Source of the DNA: Komagataeibacter melaceti
Lineage (GTDB): Bacteria > Pseudomonadota > Alphaproteobacteria > Acetobacterales > Acetobacteraceae
Reading direction: 5' to 3'
Length of the DNA stretch: 64,000 nt
NCBI RefSeq assembly: GCF_003403295.1
Contig: NZ_QUWV01000041.1
Location: 52,727 to 116,726, forward strand
Shown here: positions 39,994 to 47,981 of the stretch, one piece after another
Layout of the letters: the number at the start of each line of letters is the position of its first letter
Numbering within the stretch: the first letter of the stretch is position 1
Position numbers and translations under genes: made by a program
Notes under the pieces: generated by a model
The model's database searches: none
What the model was told of the DNA's origin: nothing
The model's input: the letters and a program-made list of their open reading frames with translations, nothing else

Positions 39994-41243
39994 GCCGCAT
40001 CAAGGCCATAGGCGGTATGCAGGGCGCGTACCGCAAGTTCGGTATATTCGGCGGCGATCAGCACCGAAACCTTGATTTCGCTGGTGGAGATGACCTGCAC
40101 GTTGATGTTGCGTTCGGCCAGTGTGCGGAACATCGTGCTGGCAACGCCCGCGTGCGAGCGCATGCCCACGCCGACGACGCTTATCTTCACAACATCGTTA
40201 TCCGTCAGCAGTTCGCCGTACTGGATGGTGGCGCGGTGCGCGTCCAGCGCCGCGATGGCGCGGGCAAGGTCGTTCTTGCTGACCGTAAACGTCATGTTGG
40301 TCATGCCGTCATCGCCCGTGCTCTGGACGATCATGTCCACATTCACGTTGGCATCCGACAGCGGGCCGAACACCGCCGCAGCGATGCCGGGGCGGTCGGG
40401 AACCCGGCGGACGGAAAGCTTGGCCTCATCCCGGGAGTAGGCAATTCCGGCGACCTGTTCCTGTTCCACGATTTCGTCCTCATCCACGACTAATGAACCG
40501 GGCAGATGCCCTTCGGCCGGTGCCGGGCCGTCATTGAAACTGGACAGCACCTGCACGCGCACGCGCTCCTTCATGGCCAGTTCCACGCTACGGGTCTGGA
40601 GCACCTTGGCCCCTACGGATGCCAGTTCCAGCATCTCCTCGTAGGTAATCCTGTGCAGCTTGCGTGCCTTGGTAACAATACGGGGGTCGGTTGTATAGAT
40701 TCCGTCCACGTCCGTGTAGATGTCACAGCGATCCGCCTTCAGCGCCGCCGCCAGCGCCACGGCCGATGTATCGGACCCGCCACGCCCCAGCGTCGTGATC
40801 CGTCCATCGGGGCCGATGCCCTGAAAACCCGCGCATACCGGCACTTCGCCCGCCTGCATGCTCCTGATCAGCGCCGTGCCGTCAATGGATTCGATGCGGG
40901 CCTTGCCATGCGCATCGTCCGTGCGCAGCGGGATCTGCCAGCCCAGCCACGACCGGGCTTTGATGCCCAGGTTCTGCAGCGCGATCGCCAGCAGGCCGCT
41001 GGTGACCTGCTCGCCAGTGGCAACGACGGTGTCGTATTCACGTTCATCATGCCGGGGGGAAAGATCGCGGCAATAGCCGACAAGGCGGTTCGTGACACCG
41101 GACATGGCGGAGACGACCACGGCGACCTCGCACCCCGCCTCGACCTGTTTCCGGACTTTTTCCGCCACGGCCCGAATCCGGTCAAGATCAGCGACGGAAG
41201 TGCCGCCGAATTTCATCACGATCCGCGGTACGGTAGGGGACAT
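39990..41243 (-). CDS. lysC: aspartate kinase
   Basis: First enzyme of the lysine, threonine, methionine and diaminopimelate pathway, phosphorylating aspartate. 417 residues. The kinase domain begins [14 protein letters not shown] and contains [15 protein letters not shown]. Two ACT domains in the C-terminal third (around [11 protein letters not shown] and [14 protein letters not shown]) bind feedback amino acids, so inhibition by lysine and/or threonine is expected. It is the first gene of a three-gene overlapping unit (lysC, nitronate monooxygenase, rodZ-like) and is divergent from ubiG. Confidence 0.97.
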   Translation of the reverse strand: MSPTVPRIVMKFGGTSVADLDRIRAVAEKVRKQVEAGCEVAVVVSAMSGVTNRLVGYCRDLSPRHDEREYDTVVATGEQVTSGLLAIALQNLGIKARSWLGWQIPLRTDDAHGKARIESIDGTALIRSMQAGEVPVCAGFQGIGPDGRITTLGRGGSDTSAVALAAALKADRCDIYTDVDGIYTTDPRIVTKARKLHRITYEEMLELASVGAKVLQTRSVELAMKERVRVQVLSSFNDGPAPAEGHLPGSLVVDEDEIVEQEQVAGIAYSRDEAKLSVRRVPDRPGIAAAVFGPLSDANVNVDMIVQSTGDDGMTNMTFTVSKNDLARAIAALDAHRATIQYGELLTDNDVVKISVVGVGMRSHAGVASTMFRTLAERNINVQVISTSEIKVSVLIAAEYTELAVRALHTAYGLDAA

Positions 41244-41381
41244 CGGAATAACGGCTCCATCCTGCTCAGGCTACATCCTGTCCCGAACGTGGGCCTGCTG
41301 GCCGATCCGGGGCATTGCGGTTATGCGCAAGCCGCGTCACATACAACCCCCCAGCTTCCGCGTCCAGCGGGAGAAAGCCAA

Positions 41382-42149
41382 ATGAAAGGCGGTGCACTCA
41401 TGCAGCATCACGATTCGCCCGTTCTGGCGGCAGATTCGGTCGCCCCGGACGAGATCGCCCATTTCAGCGATCTGGCCAGCCGGTGGTGGGACCCGGTAGG
41501 CCCGATGCGCCCCCTGCACGCCATGAATGACCTGCGCACGGACTGGAGCCTGCGCCACATGCCAGCCCCCCTCGGGCCGGACGGCACGCGCCGCACGCTG
41601 CTTGATATCGGCTGTGGCGCCGGCCTGGCGAGCGAGGCTTTTGCCCGCGCCGGATTTGACGTGACCGGGCTTGATGCCTCCCAGGCGGCGATTACGGCGG
41701 GCAGGCTGCACCTGCGCCAGCATGCCCTGCCCGCAACCGCCGGGCCGCTGGTCTATCGCTGTGGCAGTGCCGAGGAACTGGTGGCGGAACATGCGCGCTT
41801 TGACGCGATTTCCGCGCTGGAGGTGATCGAGCATGTGACCGACCCCGCGGCATTCCTGCGCATGCTGGGCAGCATGCTGCGCCCCGGCGGGGTGATGGTG
41901 GTCTCGACCATGAACCGTACATGGCGCTCCATGGCCATGGCCAAGATCGGGGCGGAATACGTGCTGCGCCTGCTGCCCGTCGGCACGCATGACTGGCGCA
42001 AGTTCATCACGCCTGCCGAGCTGGGGCAGTACGCCGCCCGCTCCGGCCTGCGCATTACCGATGTGGCCGGAATGGTGCCCGGGCTGGGTGGCTGGCGGGA
42101 GAGCCGCGACATGGCGGTGAACTACATCGCGGCGCTTGTGCGTGATTGA
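41382..42149 (+). CDS. ubiG: ubiquinone biosynthesis O-methyltransferase UbiG
   Basis: SAM-dependent enzyme doing both O-methylations of the ubiquinone ring; ubiquinone is the electron acceptor of the periplasmic dehydrogenases in this window. 255 residues from ATG 41382, with GGGAG eight bases upstream; ATG 41400 is a possible later start. It has [23 protein letters not shown] motif [16 protein letters not shown], and [14 protein letters not shown] near the C-terminus. The open frame extending back to 40506 through lysC is a shadow. A strong hairpin follows. Confidence 0.95.
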   Translation: MKGGALMQHHDSPVLAADSVAPDEIAHFSDLASRWWDPVGPMRPLHAMNDLRTDWSLRHMPAPLGPDGTRRTLLDIGCGAGLASEAFARAGFDVTGLDASQAAITAGRLHLRQHALPATAGPLVYRCGSAEELVAEHARFDAISALEVIEHVTDPAAFLRMLGSMLRPGGVMVVSTMNRTWRSMAMAKIGAEYVLRLLPVGTHDWRKFITPAELGQYAARSGLRITDVAGMVPGLGGWRESRDMAVNYIAALVRD

Positions 42150-42195
42150 TCCGGGTGCGTGACTGACCGGGGGCGTCGGCCCCTTCCCTGACTGT

Positions 42196-42235
42196 CCCGT
42201 TCCCGCGCCTGTCCATTTACAGACGCGGGAACGGG
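42196..42235. terminator. hairpin between convergent ubiG and lactonase genes
   Basis: A perfect 12-base stem, CCCGTTCCCGCG at 42196-42207 with CGCGGGAACGGG at 42224-42235, plus an inner CTGT/ACAG pair. It is placed between convergent genes; there is no T-run. Confidence 0.65.
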
Positions 42236-42241
42236 TGCGCG

Positions 42242-43471
42242 TCAGATCGTGTTCATGAACGCGAAGGTGGTCGGGCTGCCCACGGGGGTGAAATTCCATG
42301 TGAAGTCGAGCACGCCGGTCTGGGCATTGACCCGGAAGGACGTGACCGAATCGCTGCGCTGGTTGGCGCAGAACAGGAAATTGCCGCTGGGGTCGAACAT
42401 CATCGAACGCCCGTAATCGGCATGCATCCAGATTTCGTCCACCAGGTTGAGCGTGCCGTCGTCATTGACGTGGAAGCTCGCCAGCGAATCACCCAGCCGG
42501 TTCGAGACGTACAGGTATTTCCCGTTGGGTGAGAGCAGGATGCCCGCCGCCAGCGTGCTGCCGCGGAAATGCGGCGTGACCGTACTGACGGTCTGCTGGG
42601 GCACGATCTCGCCCGTCTGCGGGTTGAAGGTGGCGGCGACCACCTTCGAATCCTGCTCGCCAAGGATATAGATCATCGTGCCTTTTTCATTGAAGGCGAA
42701 ATGACGCGGCGCGGAGCCGGGCGTCATGTTGATGAACGGGATCTTGGCGGGGATGAGGCGGCCGGTATGGAGGTCCAGCGTCCAGACATATACCCGGTCC
42801 AGCCCGGCGTCACACGCCAGCACGAAGCGGCCTGACGGATCGGAATTGACCATGTGCACATGCGAGGATGAATGGTCACTTATGGCGAAGTTGCCCGGCG
42901 GGTTGTCGCTGGCGCGGTCGGGCATGCGCGGGCCGGTGTTGTGCACCACGTCGGTCGGGTCGCCCAGGCTGCCATCGGCATGGATGGGCAGGACGCCCAC
43001 CGTGCCGCCCATGTAATTGGCCACCAGCACGTATTTGCCCGAGGCATGGACGCTCAGATGCGCAGGAATCGCACCGCCCGAACGCACGACATTGAGCTTG
43101 GTCAGCTCCCCGCTGGAGCGGTTGACGGAAAACGCGGTAACGCACCCCTCCCCGTTCGCATTGAAATCATTGATTTCGCTCAGGGCGTAGAGATGCTTGC
43201 AATCCGCCGACATGACCAGAAAGGACGGGCTTGCGATGTCCACATAGGTCATGAGTGGTGAAAGGCTGCTGGTATCGGGGTTCATTTCGAAGACCGAAAT
43301 GCCCTGTCCATTGCCTGCGCCGCCGGGTGGGCCATGCTGGGTATAGCCACCGATATAGCAGATGATGCGGGGCTTGGCCGGAGCTTCGGCCATGGCCCGC
43401 CGGGACAGGACGGGCAGGCCGGAGGCAGCCAGCGCCGTGGTGAACATGCGGCGCGAAATATTGCAGCTCAT
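42242..43471 (-). CDS. exported lactonase family beta-propeller protein
   Basis: 409 residues from ATG 43471, with a Tat-like signal (ISRRMFTTALAASGLPVL near residues 5-22, cleavage after AMA). The mature part is a seven-bladed propeller of the YbhE/Pgl lactonase family. Typical blade repeats are GKYVLVANYMGGTVGVLPI, GRFVLACDAGLDRVYVW and GKYLYVSNRLGDSLASF. Family members hydrolyse 6-phosphogluconolactone or other lactones. An exported one beside a PQQ-glucose-dehydrogenase genome suggests gluconolactone hydrolysis in the periplasm, which is inference. It lies 58 bases downstream of the DUF2147 gene on the same strand. Confidence 0.85.
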   Translation of the reverse strand: MSCNISRRMFTTALAASGLPVLSRRAMAEAPAKPRIICYIGGYTQHGPPGGAGNGQGISVFEMNPDTSSLSPLMTYVDIASPSFLVMSADCKHLYALSEINDFNANGEGCVTAFSVNRSSGELTKLNVVRSGGAIPAHLSVHASGKYVLVANYMGGTVGVLPIHADGSLGDPTDVVHNTGPRMPDRASDNPPGNFAISDHSSSHVHMVNSDPSGRFVLACDAGLDRVYVWTLDLHTGRLIPAKIPFINMTPGSAPRHFAFNEKGTMIYILGEQDSKVVAATFNPQTGEIVPQQTVSTVTPHFRGSTLAAGILLSPNGKYLYVSNRLGDSLASFHVNDDGTLNLVDEIWMHADYGRSMMFDPSGNFLFCANQRSDSVTSFRVNAQTGVLDFTWNFTPVGSPTTFAFMNTI

Positions 43472-43529
43472 GGAAAAAAGGCGATCCCAGTCAGTTAAAG
43501 CCAGTCGGGTAAAAAATCTTGGCGGGCCG

Positions 43530-44057
43530 TCAGGGCAGCTTGCACGCGGGGCCAATCGTGCCAGTATAGCGGGTCCAGGTCTCGGTTTCACCAAATAAAG
43601 GAACAGCCACGAAACCGCGCAGTTTCAGGTCGCCCGACTGGGATACCCATATCTTGGCGTGATAGACATGGCCGTTATCGGGGTCGGTCACGCGCCCGTT
43701 CCAGTGTCCCGGCGAATCGGGGTCCGGCGTGAACCCGTTCAGCATGGGCAGGTTGCATTCCGGCTCGCCCCGCTTGTCGCGCGGCATTTCGGTCGTGTAG
43801 CGCAGCCCGGCCAGCCGTCCGCACAACTGCTGCCCGCAGTGGCTGATCTCGAACACGCCGTCATGGTCCTTGGTCATCCACAGCCCGATCACGTCGGGCT
43901 GCGACCCGGGGGTATGGCTCTGGGCATGGGCGGCCGAAGCACCCGTGCCCCAAGCCATCGCCATGGCGCACAGCATGACAGCGGCCCGCGCCGCCCTGCG
44001 TGGCGCAAAGCGGCTTTCGCGCCCTGGTGCACCGTTGTTCCTTTTGCTGTCCTGCAT
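43530..44057 (-). CDS. DUF2147 family exported protein
   Basis: 175 residues with a signal peptide (hydrophobic stretch AAVMLCAMAMAWGTGASAAHA, cut after AHA). The mature domain starts VIGLWMTKDHDGVFEISHCG, the DUF2147 signature, and ends in a beta-rich barrel-like fold (LRGFVAVPLFGETETWTRY). Two cysteine pairs (C-Q-Q-L-C and distant C residues) may form disulfides. Function of the family is unknown; it is widespread in proteobacterial periplasms. It lies just upstream of the lactonase gene on the same strand, so co-transcription is likely. Confidence 0.85.
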   Translation of the reverse strand: MQDSKRNNGAPGRESRFAPRRAARAAVMLCAMAMAWGTGASAAHAQSHTPGSQPDVIGLWMTKDHDGVFEISHCGQQLCGRLAGLRYTTEMPRDKRGEPECNLPMLNGFTPDPDSPGHWNGRVTDPDNGHVYHAKIWVSQSGDLKLRGFVAVPLFGETETWTRYTGTIGPACKLP

Positions 44058-44126
44058 CTCAAATCGCTCCCCGAGACGGCGCGTGGCCCGGCGGCTGTCC
44101 GCGCCGTGTACGCCTGCGTGTTCTCT

Positions 44127-44588
44127 CTAGCTGTCGGCCCGGCGGACCCACGGTATGGAATGGACTTCCACCCCTTCCTCATCCAGTTCGGCATGCTCCT
44201 GTTCCGTCATGCTGCCATAAATGGCGCGGGCCTCCTTCTCCCCACGATGCATGCCCAGGGCTTCACTGGCGAAACGGTCGCCCACATCATCACAATGTTT
44301 CTCAACCGTCTCACGCATTTTCTGTAACAGAGCGATCACGGCATCTGGCACTCCCGCAGGCGCATGGCCGGGTGGCGTGACAGGCGGTGGCGGGGGAGAT
44401 TCGGCGGCGGGCGCAGGTGCGCCGCCGGTATGGACCGCAGGGGCCATGAGCGCGCGCATGACATTGCTGCTGCCACATTGCGGGCAGGACAGCAGGTTGT
44501 TTTCGGCCTGGCGCTCGAACGCCCCGCTGCCGGGAAACCAGCCTTCGAATTCGTGGCCTGCGTCACAGCGTAGCTGATACCGGATCAT
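44127..44588 (-). CDS. DUF1178 family protein
   Basis: 153 residues. An N-terminal zinc-ribbon-like part (RCDAGHEFEGWF, then SCPQCGSSNVMRALMAPAV) and a C-terminal helical part ending EGVEVHSIPWVRR define DUF1178. A proline-rich linker lies between. Function is unknown. It is next to grxC, in a neighbourhood (comF, methyltransferase, grxC, carbon-nitrogen hydrolase, DUF1178, ubiG) that I recall as common in alphaproteobacteria; the hydrolase is absent here. Confidence 0.88.
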   Translation of the reverse strand: MIRYQLRCDAGHEFEGWFPGSGAFERQAENNLLSCPQCGSSNVMRALMAPAVHTGGAPAPAAESPPPPPVTPPGHAPAGVPDAVIALLQKMRETVEKHCDDVGDRFASEALGMHRGEKEARAIYGSMTEQEHAELDEEGVEVHSIPWVRRADS

Positions 44589-44608
44589 GCCCTCTCCGCG
44601 TGTTGCAC

Positions 44609-44869
44609 TCAGTCCTTGCCCAGCAGGGTGTCAAGCCTGCCGGCGCGTTCCAGCGCCATCAGGTCGTCGCAGCCGCCAATGGGCGTGTTGTCAATGAAGA
44701 TCTGCGGCACGGTGGTGCGGCCACCGGAGCGGCTGGTGGATTCCGCGCGTTCCGGGGTGCCATGCGGGGCGTTGATCTCATTGAAGGGCACGCCCTTCTG
44801 TGTCAGCAGGCGTACTGCGCGGATGCAGTAGGGGCAGCCGGGCTGGGTATAGATGTCGATGGCGGGCAT
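44609..44869 (-). CDS. grxC: glutaredoxin 3
   Basis: 86-residue cytosolic thiol-disulfide oxidoreductase reduced by glutathione. The active site is QPGCPYCIRAV, with the cis-proline in TVPQIFID and the GSH-binding GGCDDLMAL. The ATG at 44869 follows a GAAGG ribosome binding site; the open frame to 45019 is not native. DUF1178 follows 20 bases later on the same strand. comF lies upstream, 70 bases away, on the same strand. Confidence 0.96.
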   Translation of the reverse strand: MPAIDIYTQPGCPYCIRAVRLLTQKGVPFNEINAPHGTPERAESTSRSGGRTTVPQIFIDNTPIGGCDDLMALERAGRLDTLLGKD

Positions 44870-44939
44870 GGAACCTTCACTTGGCTGGTGGTCTGTCCGT
44901 TTCAACTTGCGTGCAACGGTGTGTTGCGCCCAGCTTACC

Positions 44940-45707
44940 CTATTGTTGTTCCTGCTGGCCACAGGCACGCGCCACGGCAATGACATCGACCCGCGCCGCA
45001 CCTGCCGCCAGCAGGGCATGTGTGCAGGCCGACAGCGTGGCCCCGGTGGTCATGACATCATCCACCACAATGACGTTCCGCCCCGCAATGGCCCCCGCCC
45101 TGCCCGGCCTTACGCCAATCGCGCCACGCATCAGGGCCTGCCGCCGCGCTCGCCCCGCGCTTTCCAGCGGCGGGGTGGCGCGTGGGCGCTCCAATGCGTC
45201 GGGCAGCACGTCCGCCCCCGTCATCCGCCCCAGCGCGCGCGCCAGTAGGGCCGCCTGGTTGTAGCGCCGGGTAAACAGCCGCCGCCGGTGCAGCGGCACG
45301 GGCACCAGCAGGGGGGCATCCCCCATCACATCCGCCGCCGCAATGGCCAGGTAACGTGCCAGCAGCCGTACATTTTCCGTCCTGTCGGCATATTTCAGCG
45401 GCAGGATCAGGCGGCGCGGCAGGTCGTCATACACCATGGCCGCCCTGCCTTCGCGCCATGGTGGCGGATCTTTGGCGCAGGAGGCGCAGGTCATGGCGGG
45501 ACCGGCCGCCGCGCGGGATGTAAAGGGCTGCGCGCAGCGATGGCAGAATGGCGCGGTGATGAGCTGTAACTGCGCCACGCAGTTCCCGCACAGATGCCCC
45601 GCCCGTGTTACTGCCGCGCCGCAGCCAAGGCAGTGTGGTGGAAACAGCGTATCGAGTATCCGCTCACCGGCACGCCGCCACCATGGGGGTAAGGAATGGT
45701 GGTTCAT
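44940..45707 (-). CDS. ComF family phosphoribosyltransferase-like protein
   Basis: 255 residues from ATG 45707. The N-terminus has zinc-ribbon cysteines (CLGCG, CGNC, CHRC, CASC), and the C-terminal phosphoribosyltransferase fold has the PRPP loop VIVVDDVMTTGATLSAC. ComF is linked to DNA uptake in competent bacteria and to stress in others; a precise activity is not established. It is divergent from a methyltransferase gene and precedes grxC. With comM at 9 kb, some transformation-related genes exist, but no uptake machinery is visible here. Confidence 0.9.
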   Translation of the reverse strand: MNHHSLPPWWRRAGERILDTLFPPHCLGCGAAVTRAGHLCGNCVAQLQLITAPFCHRCAQPFTSRAAAGPAMTCASCAKDPPPWREGRAAMVYDDLPRRLILPLKYADRTENVRLLARYLAIAAADVMGDAPLLVPVPLHRRRLFTRRYNQAALLARALGRMTGADVLPDALERPRATPPLESAGRARRQALMRGAIGVRPGRAGAIAGRNVIVVDDVMTTGATLSACTHALLAAGAARVDVIAVARACGQQEQQ

Positions 45708-45763
45708 GTGTTCACATGATCGTGGGGTTGGCAGGAATGACGCGCGCGGGCACACCGGCAGGC

Positions 45764-46633
45764 ATGAGCATGGACGTGCCACAGATATTCGACCGCAGGA
45801 CAGTGCGCCTGCACCGCGACCGGGCCGTGCCGGATCTTGATCAGGTCCAGCCCGTGCTGGAGGAGGCCGCCACCCGCCTGCTTGACCGGCTGGATGATGT
45901 GACGCGTGTTTTCAGCACCGCGCTGGATATTGGCGGGCGAGGCGTGGTGGCCCCGGCACTGCGCGCACGCGGCATCGACACCGTGGCGGCCGATCTGTCG
46001 CCACGCATCTGCGCGCGTGACGCGGGGCCTGCCGTCTGCATGGATGGGGAATGGCTGCCCTTCGCCCCCCACAGTTTTGACCTTGTGGTGGCCTGCCTGT
46101 CGCTGCACTGGGTCAATGACCTGCCGGGGCTGCTGGCGCAGGTAAGGCGCGTGCTGGTGCCCGATGGCCTGTTCCTGGCCTGCATGCCGGTACTGCCGAC
46201 ACTGGGCGGGCTGCGCCATGCGCTGATGGAGGCCGAGATGGCCAGCCGTGGCGGGGTTTCGCCGCGTGTCTCGCCCTTTCCGGGGTTGCGGGACTGCGCA
46301 TCCCTGCTGCAGCGCGCGGGGTTTGCGCTGCCGGTGGCGGATGGGGATGTGATCCATCTGTCCTACCAGACCCCGATGGGCCTGCTGTCCGACCTGCGCC
46401 ATGCGGGCGAGACGAACGCATTGTGCCAGCGCACGCGGGCCATGACATCCCCCGCCCTGCTGGCTGACGCCATGGCCCGCCTGCCCCGTGGCGTGGATGG
46501 TGACATTGCGCAGGACCTGCATATCGCCATCATGACCGGATGGTCCCCTGCCCCCACCCAGCCACAACCGCTGCGACCGGGGCAGTTTGATGTCAGTCTG
46601 GAAGATGCGCTGCGGGACGGGCGGCAGACCTAG
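45764..46633 (+). CDS. SAM-dependent methyltransferase, NDUFAF5/BioC-like
   Basis: 289 residues from ATG 45764, preceded by GGCAGG; ATG 45737 or 45770 are alternatives. It opens IFDRRTVRLHRDRA, a signature of the alphaproteobacterial and mitochondrial NDUFAF5 (C20orf7) group, followed by the SAM motif ALDIGGRGVVAP and VACLSLHWVNDLPG. The mitochondrial member modifies an arginine of complex I; the bacterial role is unproven. A BioC role is unlikely because bioCD is present. Its stop overlaps the moaA stop on the opposite strand by three bases. Confidence 0.82.
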   Translation: MSMDVPQIFDRRTVRLHRDRAVPDLDQVQPVLEEAATRLLDRLDDVTRVFSTALDIGGRGVVAPALRARGIDTVAADLSPRICARDAGPAVCMDGEWLPFAPHSFDLVVACLSLHWVNDLPGLLAQVRRVLVPDGLFLACMPVLPTLGGLRHALMEAEMASRGGVSPRVSPFPGLRDCASLLQRAGFALPVADGDVIHLSYQTPMGLLSDLRHAGETNALCQRTRAMTSPALLADAMARLPRGVDGDIAQDLHIAIMTGWSPAPTQPQPLRPGQFDVSLEDALRDGRQT

Positions 46634-47655
46634 CCGCCCGTAACATTCATGTGCCGGGTTACGCGGGCGGGATCATCCGCGCTGCGCCCGATCAGGAAAT
46701 CATGCCCGCGTGGCTTGCGCAGGATGGCGGCGCGCACATGCTCCATCATGGCCCGGTCATCCGCCCCATCACGCAGGGGCGCGCGCAGGTCGGTCGCCCC
46801 CTCATGCCCCAGACAGGTGTAAAGCCTGCCCGTGCAGGACAGGCGCACGCGGTTGCAGCTTTCACAGAAATTATGGGTCATGGGTGTGATGAAGCCGATC
46901 CGGCGTCCGGTCTCGGCAATGCGGGCATAACGCGCGGGGCCGCCGGTGCGGAAGTCGATCGGCTCCAGCGTCCAGCGCTGCGACAGGTCGCGGCGTACAT
47001 CCATGAGCGGCAGGTAGCGGTCGGTCCTGTCCTCGCCCGTCTCGCCCATGGGCATGGTCTCGATCAGGCACAGGTCGGCGCCGATCTCGCCACACCATGC
47101 GATCATGGTATCGAATTCGTCGTCATTAAGCCCGGCCATGGCGACCGTGTTGATGCGTATGGCCAGGCCGGCCTGCCTTGCCGCGCGGATACCCTCAAGC
47201 GTGCGGGTCAGATTGCCGCGCCGCGTAATGCGTGAAAACCGGGCAGGATCGAGCGAATCAAGGCTGACATTGATGCGGCGGACACCGCATGCACGCAGTT
47301 CATCAGCGAATTCGGCCAGCCTGCTCCCGTTCGTGGTCAGGGTCAGTTCATCCAGGCCCGCCTGCCCGTCGGGGCGGTTGAGCCAGCCGCCCATGGCGCG
47401 GAAAAACGACATGACATCGCGCCGGACCAGCGGCTCACCGCCCGTAACCCGCAGGCGGCGCACGCCGTGCCCGATGAACGCGGCGCATAGCCGTTCAAGT
47501 TCATCAAAGGACAGGATTTCCGCCTTGGGCAGGAAGGTCATCTCTTCCGCCATGCAGTAGATACAGCGCATGTCGCAGCGGTCTGTCACCGATACGCGCA
47601 GGTAGGTCAGCAGGCGGCCGTAGGAATCGGGCAGCGGGGCGTGGTGCATGGCCAT
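46630..47655 (-). CDS. moaA: GTP 3',8-cyclase MoaA
   Basis: Radical SAM enzyme that begins Mo-cofactor synthesis by rearranging GTP. 341 residues from ATG 47655 (ATG 47649 is also possible). N-terminal 4Fe-4S cysteines are in CDMRCIYCM, a second cluster in NFCESCNRVRLSC with a following Cys, and the conserved C-terminal double glycine is NVTGG. It supplies cofactor for the aldehyde dehydrogenase together with moeA. moaB, moaC and the MPT synthase genes are not in the window. The DUF3553 gene is immediately upstream. Confidence 0.96.
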   Translation of the reverse strand: MAMHHAPLPDSYGRLLTYLRVSVTDRCDMRCIYCMAEEMTFLPKAEILSFDELERLCAAFIGHGVRRLRVTGGEPLVRRDVMSFFRAMGGWLNRPDGQAGLDELTLTTNGSRLAEFADELRACGVRRINVSLDSLDPARFSRITRRGNLTRTLEGIRAARQAGLAIRINTVAMAGLNDDEFDTMIAWCGEIGADLCLIETMPMGETGEDRTDRYLPLMDVRRDLSQRWTLEPIDFRTGGPARYARIAETGRRIGFITPMTHNFCESCNRVRLSCTGRLYTCLGHEGATDLRAPLRDGADDRAMMEHVRAAILRKPRGHDFLIGRSADDPARVTRHMNVTGG

Positions 47656-47659
47656 CAAC

Positions 47660-47842
47660 CTATGACAGCACGGTCAGTTGCACGACCGTGGCGTCAACCA
47701 GCACCTTGCCCGCATGGGTGAACGTGACCGTAACCCGCTCGCCTATGGCGGACTGCACCTGTCCCTCCCCCCATTCCGGGTGGTCGGGGTGGCGGACAAG
47801 TTGCCCCGGCACAAGAAAGGAACGAAAGGGAAGAGTCGCCAT
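47660..47842 (-). CDS. DUF3553 family small protein
   Basis: 60 residues from ATG 47842. The core GQLVRHPDHPEWGEGQVQS is the DUF3553 signature, followed by beta strands (RVTVTFTHAGKVLVDA). The fold resembles the CarD/TRCF-type or UvrD C-terminal tudor-like domain, so binding to a nucleic-acid enzyme is possible. Function is unknown. It lies immediately upstream of moaA on the same strand, only four bases apart. An ATG at 47881 would add 13 residues. Confidence 0.75.
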   Translation of the reverse strand: MATLPFRSFLVPGQLVRHPDHPEWGEGQVQSAIGERVTVTFTHAGKVLVDATVVQLTVLS

Positions 47843-47981
47843 TATGCTGCGATGGTCCTGCATTGTGGTCCTGTCGGGCATATCGGACCGGAGGTGGATT
47901 TATTAAACCCCCCTGCCATCTATTCAACAAAAAAACAGCGTGGAAGCGGAGCAGCCCCGGCAATCTGGCATGCGGTGCCGT

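Noticed and set aside
40506..41381. N-terminal extension of UbiG across lysC
   Set aside because: It is antisense to lysC; UbiG homology begins only after 41382.
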